Assembly: GCA_009694095.1 (NCBI GenBank)
Contig: SHVV01000003.1
Coordinates: 1 to 49,332 of the forward strand
Source of the DNA: Alphaproteobacteria bacterium
Lineage (GTDB): Bacteria; Pseudomonadota; Alphaproteobacteria; SHVV01
Direction: 5' to 3'
Length of the DNA: 49,332 bases
Positions 14,959-24,097 of this stretch are shown piece after piece (the first letter of the stretch is position 1; the number at the start of each line of letters is the position of its first letter). A program made the translations under genes and the position numbers. The notes under the pieces are model-generated. The model was given only the letters and a program-made list of their open reading frames with translations, did not search any database and had not been told where the DNA came from.

Positions 14959-17340
14959 ATGGCCGGTAAGTTTAAGGTCGCCATCGTCGGATCGGGACCT
15001 GCTGGAATGAGTGCCGGCGGCCGCGCTGCGGAAACCAACGTCTCGCACATCTTGTTTGAGAAATCCGACCACCTGTCGGACACCATCTATAAATACCAAA
15101 AAGGCAAGTTCGTCATGGCTACGCCAGACGTCTTGCCGCTGCGAAGCCCGATGACGTTCCAAGCCGGGATCCGCGAGGACATCCTGGGAACCTGGGACAA
15201 AGAAGCGGCGAAGCACAAGGTCAACGTCCGCTTCAAGAGCGAAGTCGTCGCGATCAAAGGACAAAAAGGGAACTTCGAACTCCGCGTCCAGGGCGGCGGC
15301 GATATCGTGGCCGAGTACGTAATCCTTTGCATCGGACTGCAGGGTAACCTGCGCAAACTCGAATGCGAGGGCGCCGACCGTCCCTGGGTGCAGTATCAAC
15401 TGGACGATCCCGACGCATACTCGGACGAAACCATCGTCGTGATTGGCGCCGGCGACGCGGCGATCGAAAATGCGGTTGCGCTTGCCAAGCAAAACAAAGT
15501 GATTATCGTCAACCGCCGCGATGAATTCGCCCGCGTCAAACAGGGCAATCTCAATCTGATCGCCGAAGCGATCGATAAGGGAATCATCGAGTGCTACTAC
15601 AACTCGGAACCGGGACACATCGGCGACAACTATCTTCTGCTGAAGACCGCCGAGGGCGAAGCCAAGATCGAGTGTAACCGCATCATCGCCCGACTTGGCG
15701 CCGACCCGCCGCGCCGATTCGTTGAATCGTGCGGCATCAAGTTTCCGAGCAAGGATCGCGCCGCGCTGCCCGAGCTTTCCGGGTCCTACGAGTCGAACGT
15801 TCCCGGCCTTTATATTCTCGGCGCCCTCGGCGGCTATCCGCTGATCAAGCAGGCGATGAACCAGGGCTACGAAGTTATCGAGTTCATCGAGGGGCGACCG
15901 GTCAAGCCAGCCGATGAGCCGCTGCTCGAATCAAAGTTCGCCAACATCAACGTGCCGGTCGAGGAGATGTTGCAGCGCATTCGGCAAAACGTACCGCTTC
16001 TTAGCGGCCTAACGACGCTGCAGTTGCGCGAGTTCATGATCGACTCGAATGTTCATACGCCGCGTCGCGGCGACGTTATTTTCCATCGCAACGACTACAC
16101 CAACAGCTTTTTCTCGATCGTCCAAGGCAATGTTGATATTCAGATCAATCCCACCAACACGGCGGAGGTGGTCGGCCTGGGACAGGGCCAATTCTTCGGC
16201 GAGATGGGCTTGATTTCAGGGCGGCGACGGACGGCAACGACAATTTCGGCGTCTGATGATTGCGTTCTCATCGAAACCCCGCGCCGATCGATGATCAAGC
16301 TGGTCAATTCTGTCGCCGCGGTGAAAAAGGTCCTCGATCAGACCGCGATGGCGCGGCAGATCCAGACCCATCTCGCCCCGGCCGTTCCGACGAGCGAGCT
16401 GCAGGAAGTCGTCGAGAGCGCGAAGATCGAGAGTTACCCGGCGGGTCACGTCATCTTCAACGAAGGAGACCAAGGCGACGCCGTCTACCTGATACGTCGC
16501 GGATCGGTCACCGTATCGCGCTCGATCGCCGGTCGGAATCTCGTGTTATCGTACGTACCCGCGGGCAACTACGTCGGCGAGATGGCTCTGCTCTCGCGCA
16601 AACCACGATCGGCGACGATCAAGACCGCCGTGGCGACCGAAGCGGTCAGGCTCGACGGTTCGGCGTTCAACAAGGTGCTCGACAAATATCCCGACCTGCG
16701 GCGACGTCTCGAGGCAAAATACGACCAACGTTTGGTCGAGAACGTGCGCATGGAGGCCTCGCCCGAGAGTGGCAGCCTCATTGAGTTTTTGGTCGCCCAG
16801 GGTGTCGGCGAAGCCACCGACGTACTTCTGATCGACGAGTCGCTCTGCGTACGCTGCGACAACTGCGAAAAAGCTTGCGCCGAAACCCACGGCGGAACCT
16901 CGCGGCTCGATCGCGAAGCTGGTCCAACCTTTGCCTCGCTTCACGTGCCGACGAGCTGCCGCCACTGCGAGCATCCGCATTGCATGGCTGATTGCCCGGC
17001 CGACGCCATTCACCGGGCCTCGAACGGCGAAGTCTTCATCGACGATAAATGCATCGGCTGCGGCAATTGCGAACGCAATTGTCCGTACCAGGTCATTCAC
17101 ATGGCGGCTAAACCACCCGCCAAACCAGGGTTGCTGCAGTGGTTGTTATTCGGCATGGGGCCGGGCCCCGGCGAAGACCTGGAAGCAAAGAAAATCAAGA
17201 GCAGTTCGCCAAAACTTGCCGTCAAATGCGACATGTGCAAGGACTTGGCGGCGGGTCCAGCGTGCGTTCGGGCTTGTCCGACGGGCGCGGCGATCCGCGT
17301 CAATCCAGAAGATTTTTTTGCGTTGACCATTAGAGGCTGA
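14959..17340 (+). CDS. FAD/NAD(P) oxidoreductase with two cyclic-nucleotide-binding domains and a four-cluster [4Fe-4S] ferredoxin module
   Basis: The product is 793 residues, cytoplasmic, with no signal peptide. Residues 1-310 form a two-dinucleotide-binding flavoprotein: FAD motif GSGPAG at 11-16 and NAD(P) motif GAGDAA at 163-168. The CxxC of thioredoxin reductase is missing. Residues about 350-460 and 475-590 are two cNMP-binding (Crp-type) folds, with GQFFGEMGLISGRRRTATT and NYVGEMALLSRKPRSATI at the ligand-pocket positions. Residues 625-790 hold sixteen Cys in four groups (630/633/636/640, 667/670/675/679, 698/701/704/708, 757/760/769/773), as in DmsB/NrfC-type subunits. It probably carries electrons between NAD(P)H and the next-encoded membrane cytochrome, gated by a nucleotide. 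The ATG is preceded by GGGAG. Confidence 0.88.
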   Translation: MAGKFKVAIVGSGPAGMSAGGRAAETNVSHILFEKSDHLSDTIYKYQKGKFVMATPDVLPLRSPMTFQAGIREDILGTWDKEAAKHKVNVRFKSEVVAIKGQKGNFELRVQGGGDIVAEYVILCIGLQGNLRKLECEGADRPWVQYQLDDPDAYSDETIVVIGAGDAAIENAVALAKQNKVIIVNRRDEFARVKQGNLNLIAEAIDKGIIECYYNSEPGHIGDNYLLLKTAEGEAKIECNRIIARLGADPPRRFVESCGIKFPSKDRAALPELSGSYESNVPGLYILGALGGYPLIKQAMNQGYEVIEFIEGRPVKPADEPLLESKFANINVPVEEMLQRIRQNVPLLSGLTTLQLREFMIDSNVHTPRRGDVIFHRNDYTNSFFSIVQGNVDIQINPTNTAEVVGLGQGQFFGEMGLISGRRRTATTISASDDCVLIETPRRSMIKLVNSVAAVKKVLDQTAMARQIQTHLAPAVPTSELQEVVESAKIESYPAGHVIFNEGDQGDAVYLIRRGSVTVSRSIAGRNLVLSYVPAGNYVGEMALLSRKPRSATIKTAVATEAVRLDGSAFNKVLDKYPDLRRRLEAKYDQRLVENVRMEASPESGSLIEFLVAQGVGEATDVLLIDESLCVRCDNCEKACAETHGGTSRLDREAGPTFASLHVPTSCRHCEHPHCMADCPADAIHRASNGEVFIDDKCIGCGNCERNCPYQVIHMAAKPPAKPGLLQWLLFGMGPGPGEDLEAKKIKSSSPKLAVKCDMCKDLAAGPACVRACPTGAAIRVNPEDFFALTIRG

Positions 17341-17382
17341 GCGCTTCAGGGCGCCGCCGAGGGGCGGTACGCGGGTGGGAGA

Positions 17383-18210
17383 ATGCACGAGTCTATCTTA
17401 GTTTATCGACATTTCCGTTACCTTAAGTGGGCGGTAACGCTGACCGTGGTCGCAATTCTGGCGTATGTTTTTCACACGCCTGGCGAACCCGCGAACGGCG
17501 GCACGTGGCTTGGGTACACGTTAGGCGGGATCGGCGCTGGCCTCATTTTTTGGCTGGCGTGGTTCGGTATGCGAAAACGCGACTATGCCAAGCCGACCGG
17601 CAAACTCGAAGACTGGCTTTCGGCCCACATCTACCTCGGCTTGTCGCTGATTTTCATCGCCACGCTCCACTCCGGATTCCAGTTTGGCTGGAACGTTCAT
17701 ACGCTGGCATACGTCCTCATGATGCTCGTGATCGCTTCTGGCGCGTTCGGGCTTTACGCCTATATCCGCTACCCGCGGCTGATGACCGACAACCGTCGCG
17801 GTACGACGCTCGATGCGATGATCGTCGAAATGGCCGAGGCCGACCGGGAGATTCGCGAATTGGCCGCGAAAATGAGCGACGAGATACGCGATCTCGTTTT
17901 CGACGCAATCGACAACACCACCATCGGTGGCGGCGTTCGCCGCCAGCTCGAGCCGGGTCGCTCCGGCCGTACCGTCGCGGCAATCGACAAAGTACGCAGT
18001 GCGTTTGCGTCGGGGGCGCGCGACCAGACCGAAACCTCGCGCCGTCTTATCTCGCTGCTAACGCGCAAGAATGAGCTTGTCGTGCGGGCGCGCAACGACG
18101 TCATGTACAAAGCAATGATGGATGTTTGGCTGTACGTCCACGTGCCGCTTTCGTTCGCTTTGCTCGTGGCCTTGGTCGCCCACGTCATCGCCGTTTTTTT
18201 CTACTGGTAG
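17383..18210 (+). CDS. Diheme cytochrome b-like inner-membrane protein
   Basis: The product is 275 residues with about five membrane segments (near 16-31, 43-62, 78-96, 104-128, 248-272). H82 and H96 lie in one helix and H253 and H267 in another. Each pair has 13 residues between, the spacing that binds two stacked b hemes in cytochrome b families. Between helices 4 and 5 is a soluble, charged, helical loop of about 115 residues (130-247). The likely role is electron transfer across the inner membrane between the FAD/FeS protein and the periplasmic decaheme protein, possibly through quinone. The start is ATG after GGTGGGAGA. The family was not recognised by name. Confidence 0.75.
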   Translation: MHESILVYRHFRYLKWAVTLTVVAILAYVFHTPGEPANGGTWLGYTLGGIGAGLIFWLAWFGMRKRDYAKPTGKLEDWLSAHIYLGLSLIFIATLHSGFQFGWNVHTLAYVLMMLVIASGAFGLYAYIRYPRLMTDNRRGTTLDAMIVEMAEADREIRELAAKMSDEIRDLVFDAIDNTTIGGGVRRQLEPGRSGRTVAAIDKVRSAFASGARDQTETSRRLISLLTRKNELVVRARNDVMYKAMMDVWLYVHVPLSFALLVALVAHVIAVFFYW

Positions 18211-18219
18211 GGTAGACCC

Positions 18220-19905
18220 GTGCGCGTTCGAATTAGTCACCTCACGCGAAAAGCCAAGGGTGTCGCTCACCGCGACGAAGATCGCGAAGAGGATATTCTT
18301 CGTATCGGTCGAGCGACCGATTCGGAAATCTATCTACCCGATGCTCGAGTCAATCTCGTCCACGCGACGCTCAGTCGTCGGCCGGGCGGGTTCTTCATTG
18401 AGGCCGTTGGCGCATCGACGATCCGGCACAATGGCGCATCGCGCTCTTCAGCGCCGCTTAAGATCGGCGACAACGTCATGATCGGACCCTACGATTTGAC
18501 GATCGTTGCCCCCGCCGCCGGGGAAGCGATCGATGTCACGATTGCGGTAGAACTGGTCCGGGCGCAGGCCGACGATCTGGTCGCGCTACGCGCGCGAAGC
18601 CGGACGTCGATCGAAGAAACCGGCCTTCGTAAACGCAGCGTGTCATGGGCTCTATCGATTGTCGTTTTTGTCCTCTTTATCGCCTTGCCCATCGCCGGGT
18701 TCTTCATTCCGGGATTGAACGAATGGTCGCGCAAACTGCCGGTCGCATTCGACCATTCTTGGGATTCCGGGCCGGCGTCGGATTCGCATAAATTCTTTGC
18801 TGGCGACTGCAGCGCTTGCCACCAAAAGGCGTTCGTACAGGTGCGCGACTCGGCTTGTCTGGCATGCCACGCCAAAATCGAAGAGCATGCGCCGCACGAC
18901 GTGAAGGTCGCTGCTTTGTCGGAGGAGCGATGCGCGCACTGCCACAAAGAACACACGCACAATGACGCGATCATCGTCCGAGCGCAGGGGTTCTGCGCCA
19001 ACTGTCACGTCGACCTAAAGAAATTCAACTCTAAATCGACGGTTGCCGATATTGGCGACTTCTTCAGCCAACACGCCGAATTCCGGCCAACCGTCGTCAA
19101 GGCCGTCGAAACGAAAAAATTCGAACGCGTGTCGCTTTCCGACAAAGCTAATCTGATCGAACAATCGAACCTGAAGTTCCCGCACGATAGACATCTGAGC
19201 GAACGCGGCGTGCGCGGACCAAACGGCGTCAGGCAGCTAAAATGCGCCGATTGTCACGAGCCCGACCGCGGCGGCGTCGGTTTGTTGCCAATCGAGATGA
19301 CCAAGCACTGCGCCGATTGCCACCAACTCACCTTCGATCCACGTGCGCCCGAGCGTAAACTGCCGCACGGCGACGTTGCTTCGGCTGTCGGCGTCATTCA
19401 AGACTTCTACGCCGGTCTCGCGCTGAGGGGCCAGATTGAAGAGGAATCGGCGCCGGCTTCGGTTCGCCGACGCGTGGGCCAGCCACTTCGTGAAGAAGAG
19501 AAAAAAGAAGCGCTTGCCTGGGCCGAGACCAAAGCCAAACAACAGATGGAGATAATCCTCGGTACGTCGCTCTGTAAGAGCTGTCATATCGTCGAGCCGC
19601 CGAGCGCGCAGAATCCGTCATGGCGCGTGAAGCCAGTCAAGGTCGTAAACGTCTGGATGCCAAAGGCCATATTCGTCCATGCCAAGCATTCGACCGTCGA
19701 CTGCACGCACTGTCACGACGCACCTAAATCGACGCAGTCATCCGACGTCTTGATGCCTTCGATCAATACTTGCCGCGAATGCCACGGCGGCGAAAATCAG
19801 GCGAGCCGACTTCCATCGCCGTGCGCGATGTGCCACGTCTTCCACCGGCAAGATCTCGGGCCAATGCGCCCAGACTTCAAGAAGACGGCGGCAACGGGTA
19901 ATTAG
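18220..19905 (+). CDS. FHA-domain protein fused to a membrane-anchored periplasmic decaheme cytochrome c
   Basis: The product is 561 residues. Residues 20-100 form an FHA (phosphothreonine-reading) fold: ILRIGRATDSEIYLPD, VHATLS and RHNG. Residues 142-164 are one membrane helix. The rest is periplasmic with ten CxxCH heme sites at 197, 213, 238, 259, 342, 364, 452, 495, 518 and 535. The FHA domain would lie in the cytoplasm, with the topology set by the RKR just before the helix. The canonical FHA Ser before the His is replaced (NLVHA), so phosphopeptide binding is uncertain. The start is GTG, nine bases after the cytochrome b stop. It probably takes electrons from that protein and passes them across the periplasm. 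Confidence 0.88.
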   Translation: MRVRISHLTRKAKGVAHRDEDREEDILRIGRATDSEIYLPDARVNLVHATLSRRPGGFFIEAVGASTIRHNGASRSSAPLKIGDNVMIGPYDLTIVAPAAGEAIDVTIAVELVRAQADDLVALRARSRTSIEETGLRKRSVSWALSIVVFVLFIALPIAGFFIPGLNEWSRKLPVAFDHSWDSGPASDSHKFFAGDCSACHQKAFVQVRDSACLACHAKIEEHAPHDVKVAALSEERCAHCHKEHTHNDAIIVRAQGFCANCHVDLKKFNSKSTVADIGDFFSQHAEFRPTVVKAVETKKFERVSLSDKANLIEQSNLKFPHDRHLSERGVRGPNGVRQLKCADCHEPDRGGVGLLPIEMTKHCADCHQLTFDPRAPERKLPHGDVASAVGVIQDFYAGLALRGQIEEESAPASVRRRVGQPLREEEKKEALAWAETKAKQQMEIILGTSLCKSCHIVEPPSAQNPSWRVKPVKVVNVWMPKAIFVHAKHSTVDCTHCHDAPKSTQSSDVLMPSINTCRECHGGENQASRLPSPCAMCHVFHRQDLGPMRPDFKKTAATGN

Positions 19906-19960
19906 TGGCTCCATGCGTAGTTTTAAATATCGTGAACTGAAGAATGACGGAGGCTGCCCG

Positions 19961-20392
19961 TTGTTGAAACGAGTGATGCTATGGGGCATTGGGGGCGTGC
20001 TGGCGCTTGCCATGACGACGACGTTTGAATCGGCACAGGCGGCGTCTTTGTCGACGTCCGGAGCGGTCTTGACCGATCTGCGGGCCGACATCGACAACGC
20101 ACAGATTTCGCAAACCATCGATCTCAATGGCGACGTTGCGATCGCGACCTACGTCATGGCGCACATGCCCGATGGCAAGTCATTGCAACGCAACAATCTC
20201 GGCTACTGGTTGCCGTGGAACGGCCAGATCGACACCCTCCTCGACAATAAGTTCGTCGCCGGAGGTTCGACGCTCACATTCAAGATCATCGACCAAAGTA
20301 TTCGCGATCGAATGTTTCCGATCACCTTCGTCGTCGCCTATCGCACGGCCGCGGCGTTCAAGTTCGGCGTGCTTCAAGTGTCGCCCCAATAA
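19961..20392 (+). CDS. Small exported hypothetical protein of the conduit operon
   Basis: The product is 143 residues from TTG 19961. That start is chosen because GGAGG lies 7 bases upstream and it gives a good signal peptide (KRVMLWGIGGVLALAMTTT, cleavage near AQA-ASLS). The mature part is about 115 residues, beta-rich, with GYWLPWNGQIDTLLDN and the ending FKFGVLQVSPQ, and no cysteines. No family was recognised. Its place between the decaheme and HbpS-like genes suggests a periplasmic accessory or assembly factor of the conduit. A start at ATG 19913 would bury the signal sequence behind 16 polar residues. Confidence 0.7.
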   Translation: MLKRVMLWGIGGVLALAMTTTFESAQAASLSTSGAVLTDLRADIDNAQISQTIDLNGDVAIATYVMAHMPDGKSLQRNNLGYWLPWNGQIDTLLDNKFVAGGSTLTFKIIDQSIRDRMFPITFVVAYRTAAAFKFGVLQVSPQ

Positions 20393-20398
20393 ACGAGC

Positions 20399-22279
20399 AT
20401 GCTGATACGACATTGGATTCAAGCGTTTGTTTCGACCTTCATCGCCGCCGTGGCAACCGGTCCGGTGGCAGCAGAGAGTGCGCTGACGGCGGCCGAAGTC
20501 GGCCAGATCATCGCGCAAGCGGTCAACGAAGCCCAGGGGCGCGGCGCATTGGCGACGATCGCTGCCGTCGATCGCGTCGGCAATGTCTTGGGCGTATTCC
20601 AGATGACCGGCGCCGCCGCCAACGCGACGATCAGTTCAGGCCGCAACGTCGTCGGCGGGCTCGAAGCCGCCGCCGTTCCTTCGACGCTCGCCGCCATCGC
20701 CAAGGCGATCACCGGCGCCTACATTTCTTCCCGCGGCAATGCGTTCACGACACGCACCGCGAGTCAGATCGTCCAGCAAAACTTCAACGTCGGCGAAACT
20801 TTTCAACCCGGCGGACCGCTGTTCGGCGTGCAATTCAGTCAGCTGCCGTGCTCGGACCTCGCCGTGCGTTTTTTCGATGGTGGCGCGGGCGGCATCGTTA
20901 ACGCGACGCTCGGGCCGAAACGCTCGCCGCTTGGCCTCTCGGCCGACCCCGGCGGGCTCCCGCTCTATAAAGCCGGCGACCTCGTCGGCGGAATCGGGGT
21001 CATCAGCGACAGCCTTTATTCGCTCGACCCAGTCATTACCAATTTCGATACCGACGCCGACGAATTGATCGCGGTCGGTGGCCAATCCGGATTCGCGCCA
21101 CCCAACGATATCAAGGCGAATTTCATTTCGGCCGGCGGACGGACGCTCCGCTACATCGATCGCGGGCCCGAAGCATTGGCGCGAAACCCGGCGACTGCGA
21201 CTGCATTCGGCGGGATCAACGGCGTCGTCGGCGTGCTCGCTAACGTCACCGGCTATTTCACTGCCGGCGGCGGCATTCTCGCTGGGCGGCAATACGGTAC
21301 CGCCGCGTCAGGCTATCGCCTTGAAGACGGGACGACTTACGGAACATTCCGCAACGGCAACCGCGCGATGATCTTGGTAGATGGCGCCGACACCAACCGA
21401 TTCCCGCCGGCCGTTGGCAGCGATGGACTGCTGTCGGCGGCCGAGGTGACTCGAATCATGATCGGAGCGCTGGCGGTGGCTTACGCTGGCCGGGCGCAAA
21501 TCCGGCGGCCGCTTTCGGACAACATTCACGTTACGATCTCGATCGTCGACACCAACGGCAAGATTCTGGCGTTGGCGCGGACCTTCGATGGTCCAGTGTT
21601 CGGCACCGACGTATCGCTGCAAAAAGCCCGCTCGGCGATGTTCTTCAGCAATCTCAACGCGGCTGCTGACTTTACTGCCGGGGGCCACGGCGCGCGCGTT
21701 GCGCAGGTTCGAACTTTCTTCGGAATCCCGACGTTATTGGCTGACGGTATCGCCTGGGGAAATCGCTCGATCGGCAATATCGCTCGCCCGTACTACCCCG
21801 ATGGCATCAACGGCAATCCGAATGGTCCGCTCAGCAATCCGGAATCCGCTTGGAGCCCGTTTTCGGTCGGGCTCCAGCTTGAGTTGGTCTCCGCCAACAT
21901 CCTGACCCACCTCGGATTCGTCGCCGGCCTGAACGCCGACACGCCGTCGCGTTGCACCGCGCTGCCGTTGCAGGTCGCGACCGGCGCGCCGAGGCTTGCC
22001 AACGGCCTGCAGATTTTCGCCGGCGGCGTTCCGATTTTCCGGGGCAATACCCAAGTCGGCGGCATCGGCATCTCCGGCGATGGCATCGACCAAGACGACA
22101 TGGTGGCATTCCTCGGCTTGCACAACGCTGGAGTCGCGCTCGCGACCGGCGTCAGTAACGCGCCCAAGGGGATCCGCGCCGATAATATCAGCGCATTTGG
22201 CGCTCGGCTGCGCTACGTCAATTGCCCGTTCGCGCCCTTCATCGACACATCGGCTCAGAACGTATGCGCCGGCAAATGA
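20399..22279 (+). CDS. Exported tandem HbpS/GlcG-like (DUF336) protein
   Basis: The product is 626 residues with a signal peptide (residues 1-25, ending PVAAES). Two copies of the GlcG/HbpS fold start near residues 28 and 344: ALTAAEVGQIIAQAVNEAQG with IAAVDRVGNVLGVFQM, and LLSAAEVTRIMIGALAVAYA with ISIVDTNGKILALART. Each copy is interrupted by long insertions and then resumes with GDLVGGIGV or TQVGGIGIS. Single-domain relatives bind heme or act as redox-linked accessory proteins. Doubling with large inserts is unusual. It probably resides in the periplasm or at the cell surface with the conduit cytochromes. It is six bases after the preceding gene and overlaps the next. Confidence 0.75.
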   Translation: MLIRHWIQAFVSTFIAAVATGPVAAESALTAAEVGQIIAQAVNEAQGRGALATIAAVDRVGNVLGVFQMTGAAANATISSGRNVVGGLEAAAVPSTLAAIAKAITGAYISSRGNAFTTRTASQIVQQNFNVGETFQPGGPLFGVQFSQLPCSDLAVRFFDGGAGGIVNATLGPKRSPLGLSADPGGLPLYKAGDLVGGIGVISDSLYSLDPVITNFDTDADELIAVGGQSGFAPPNDIKANFISAGGRTLRYIDRGPEALARNPATATAFGGINGVVGVLANVTGYFTAGGGILAGRQYGTAASGYRLEDGTTYGTFRNGNRAMILVDGADTNRFPPAVGSDGLLSAAEVTRIMIGALAVAYAGRAQIRRPLSDNIHVTISIVDTNGKILALARTFDGPVFGTDVSLQKARSAMFFSNLNAAADFTAGGHGARVAQVRTFFGIPTLLADGIAWGNRSIGNIARPYYPDGINGNPNGPLSNPESAWSPFSVGLQLELVSANILTHLGFVAGLNADTPSRCTALPLQVATGAPRLANGLQIFAGGVPIFRGNTQVGGIGISGDGIDQDDMVAFLGLHNAGVALATGVSNAPKGIRADNISAFGARLRYVNCPFAPFIDTSAQNVCAGK

Positions 22280-24087
22280 CCTTATGGTACGTTTTCTATG
22301 TTGCGCTCGCGGTAGCGATCACCCTGGCAACATCGCCATCGTTTGCCGGCAAAGAAAAAATCGAAGCCAGCGGTGAAACCGGCGTCACGCTGGCGCAGGC
22401 AACCGACGAAGATCGCCGCCGACCCGGGCGTCCGGTCCCGGACCGGCAACAAATCCCCGCAGTCGATTCGTCCCGGGTGCCGCCGCCGCAGCCGACGCTG
22501 CCGCGCGAAACCATCCCGGTTCCCGATCGTTGGCGCATCGTCGAGTCGATCGGCGTCAACTCGCGTTGGTGGGACCCGTACAATCAGAACATGCTCAAGG
22601 GCGACCGGCCGGTGTTCGATGACTGGTTCGTCAACTTGAGCGTGATCCTCGACGCGATTTACGAACCACGCCGGTTTCCCAACCCGACCGGCACGCAGGC
22701 GACGACCAACGCCAACGCGGTCGATCAGTTCGGCAAGAACAAGCAGACGGTTCTCGCCGAGAACCTGATCACCACGCTGTCGTTTATCAAAGGCAACACC
22801 GCCTACCAACCGCCGGACTATGAAATCCGCATCGGGCCGGTCTTCAACCACAATAAGGTGGTGGCGGAGGAAGTGGGGCTGCTGTACGCCGACCCGGCCA
22901 AGGGCCGCACGCGCAGCGATCAGTTCGTCGGCTGGCAGGAGCTGTTCCTCGACTACCATATTCGCAACGTCTCCGATCGGTTCGATTTCGACTCGATCCG
23001 TCTCGGTATCCAGCCCTTTCAACTCGACTTCCGTGGATTCCTCTTTCAGGACTTGCAGCTCGGCGCGCGTCTGTTCGGCAACCGCGACAACAATTTCTGG
23101 CAGTACAACGTCGGTTGGGTGCGCCGCCTCGAAAAAGACACTAATAGCGGTTTGAACGACATCGGCGCCAAGCTGCGCGACGATGACGTCTACTTCGTCA
23201 ATCTTTTCCGCCAGGACTGGCCGGTGCTCGGATTCACGAGCCAGGCCGTGGTCGCGCACAACCGCAACAACGAGGACGATCGCCGCTATTTCAACGAGAA
23301 CGAGTTCCAGGAGCGTCCGGCGCCGATCGGCGATCAACGGCCGCGCAAGTATCACGTCACCTATCTCGGGCTGAACGGCGACGGACACTTCGGCCGGCTC
23401 AACCTGACCGGCTCGCTCTATTACGCATTCGGTAAAGACGAGCTTAATCAATTCGCCGGCGACGGATCGAGCGCCGATATCCGCGCCTATTTCGCCGCTA
23501 CGGAGGCGTCTTGGGACTTCAGCTGGATTCGAGTTCGTGCCCAAGCGGCGTATGCGTCCGGCGATAACGATCCAACTGACGGCAAGGAGGGCGGCTTCGC
23601 GGCGATCTTCGAAAACCCGCAGTTCGCCGGCTCAGATACGAGTTACTTCATTCGGCAGTCGATCCCCTTCATCGGTGGCGGCGGCACGACGATCACTTCG
23701 CGCAACGGGATGCTCACGGAGCTGCGCACCTCGAAGGAGCACGGCCAGTCGAACTTCATCAATCCGGGCTTGATCCTTGCCGGCTTCGGCACCGACATGG
23801 ACCTCTCGCCGCAGCTTCGCGTCTCGACCAATTTCAACCACTTGTCGTTCGCCACCACCGATTCGCTCGAGTTCCTGCGCAATCAGAACGCGATCGGCGA
23901 CGAAATCGGTTACGACCTCTCGGTCGCTTTCACCTATCGCCCGCATTTCACGCAGAACGTCGTGTTCCGGCTATCCGGCGCCTGGTTGATCCCGGGCGAC
24001 GGGTTTCGCGACATCTACCGGGCGCGAACCGGAACCGGCGACGACTTCTTCTACTCCGTGCTCGGCAACGTGACTCTCACCTATTAG
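22264..24087 (+). CDS. Outer-membrane beta-barrel protein of the conduit operon
   Basis: The product is about 607 residues. The ATG at 22264 gives MRRQMTLWYVFYVALAVAI with a positive start and signal cleavage near SFA-GKEK. The ATG at 22276 gives a 4-base ATGA overlap with the previous stop and is the alternative. After a proline-rich linker come many alternating amphipathic strands with aromatic girdle residues (FNHNKVVAEEVGLLYAD, LTGSLYYAFG, AQAAYASGDNDPTDG). It ends in a barrel-closing strand with terminal LGNVTLTY, the aromatic end recognised for outer-membrane assembly. The GDNDPTDG phrase recalls alginate-export-type porins. It is likely the pore or sheath through which the decaheme protein contacts the outside. 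Confidence 0.8.
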   Translation: MRRQMTLWYVFYVALAVAITLATSPSFAGKEKIEASGETGVTLAQATDEDRRRPGRPVPDRQQIPAVDSSRVPPPQPTLPRETIPVPDRWRIVESIGVNSRWWDPYNQNMLKGDRPVFDDWFVNLSVILDAIYEPRRFPNPTGTQATTNANAVDQFGKNKQTVLAENLITTLSFIKGNTAYQPPDYEIRIGPVFNHNKVVAEEVGLLYADPAKGRTRSDQFVGWQELFLDYHIRNVSDRFDFDSIRLGIQPFQLDFRGFLFQDLQLGARLFGNRDNNFWQYNVGWVRRLEKDTNSGLNDIGAKLRDDDVYFVNLFRQDWPVLGFTSQAVVAHNRNNEDDRRYFNENEFQERPAPIGDQRPRKYHVTYLGLNGDGHFGRLNLTGSLYYAFGKDELNQFAGDGSSADIRAYFAATEASWDFSWIRVRAQAAYASGDNDPTDGKEGGFAAIFENPQFAGSDTSYFIRQSIPFIGGGGTTITSRNGMLTELRTSKEHGQSNFINPGLILAGFGTDMDLSPQLRVSTNFNHLSFATTDSLEFLRNQNAIGDEIGYDLSVAFTYRPHFTQNVVFRLSGAWLIPGDGFRDIYRARTGTGDDFFYSVLGNVTLTY

Positions 24088-24097
24088 GGTCGCCTCA

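Noticed and set aside
22282-23544. Long minus-strand open frame of 420 codons within the barrel gene
   Set aside because: It mirrors the codon bias of the plus-strand gene, has no start signal or family motif, and the plus strand has a signal peptide and barrel end.
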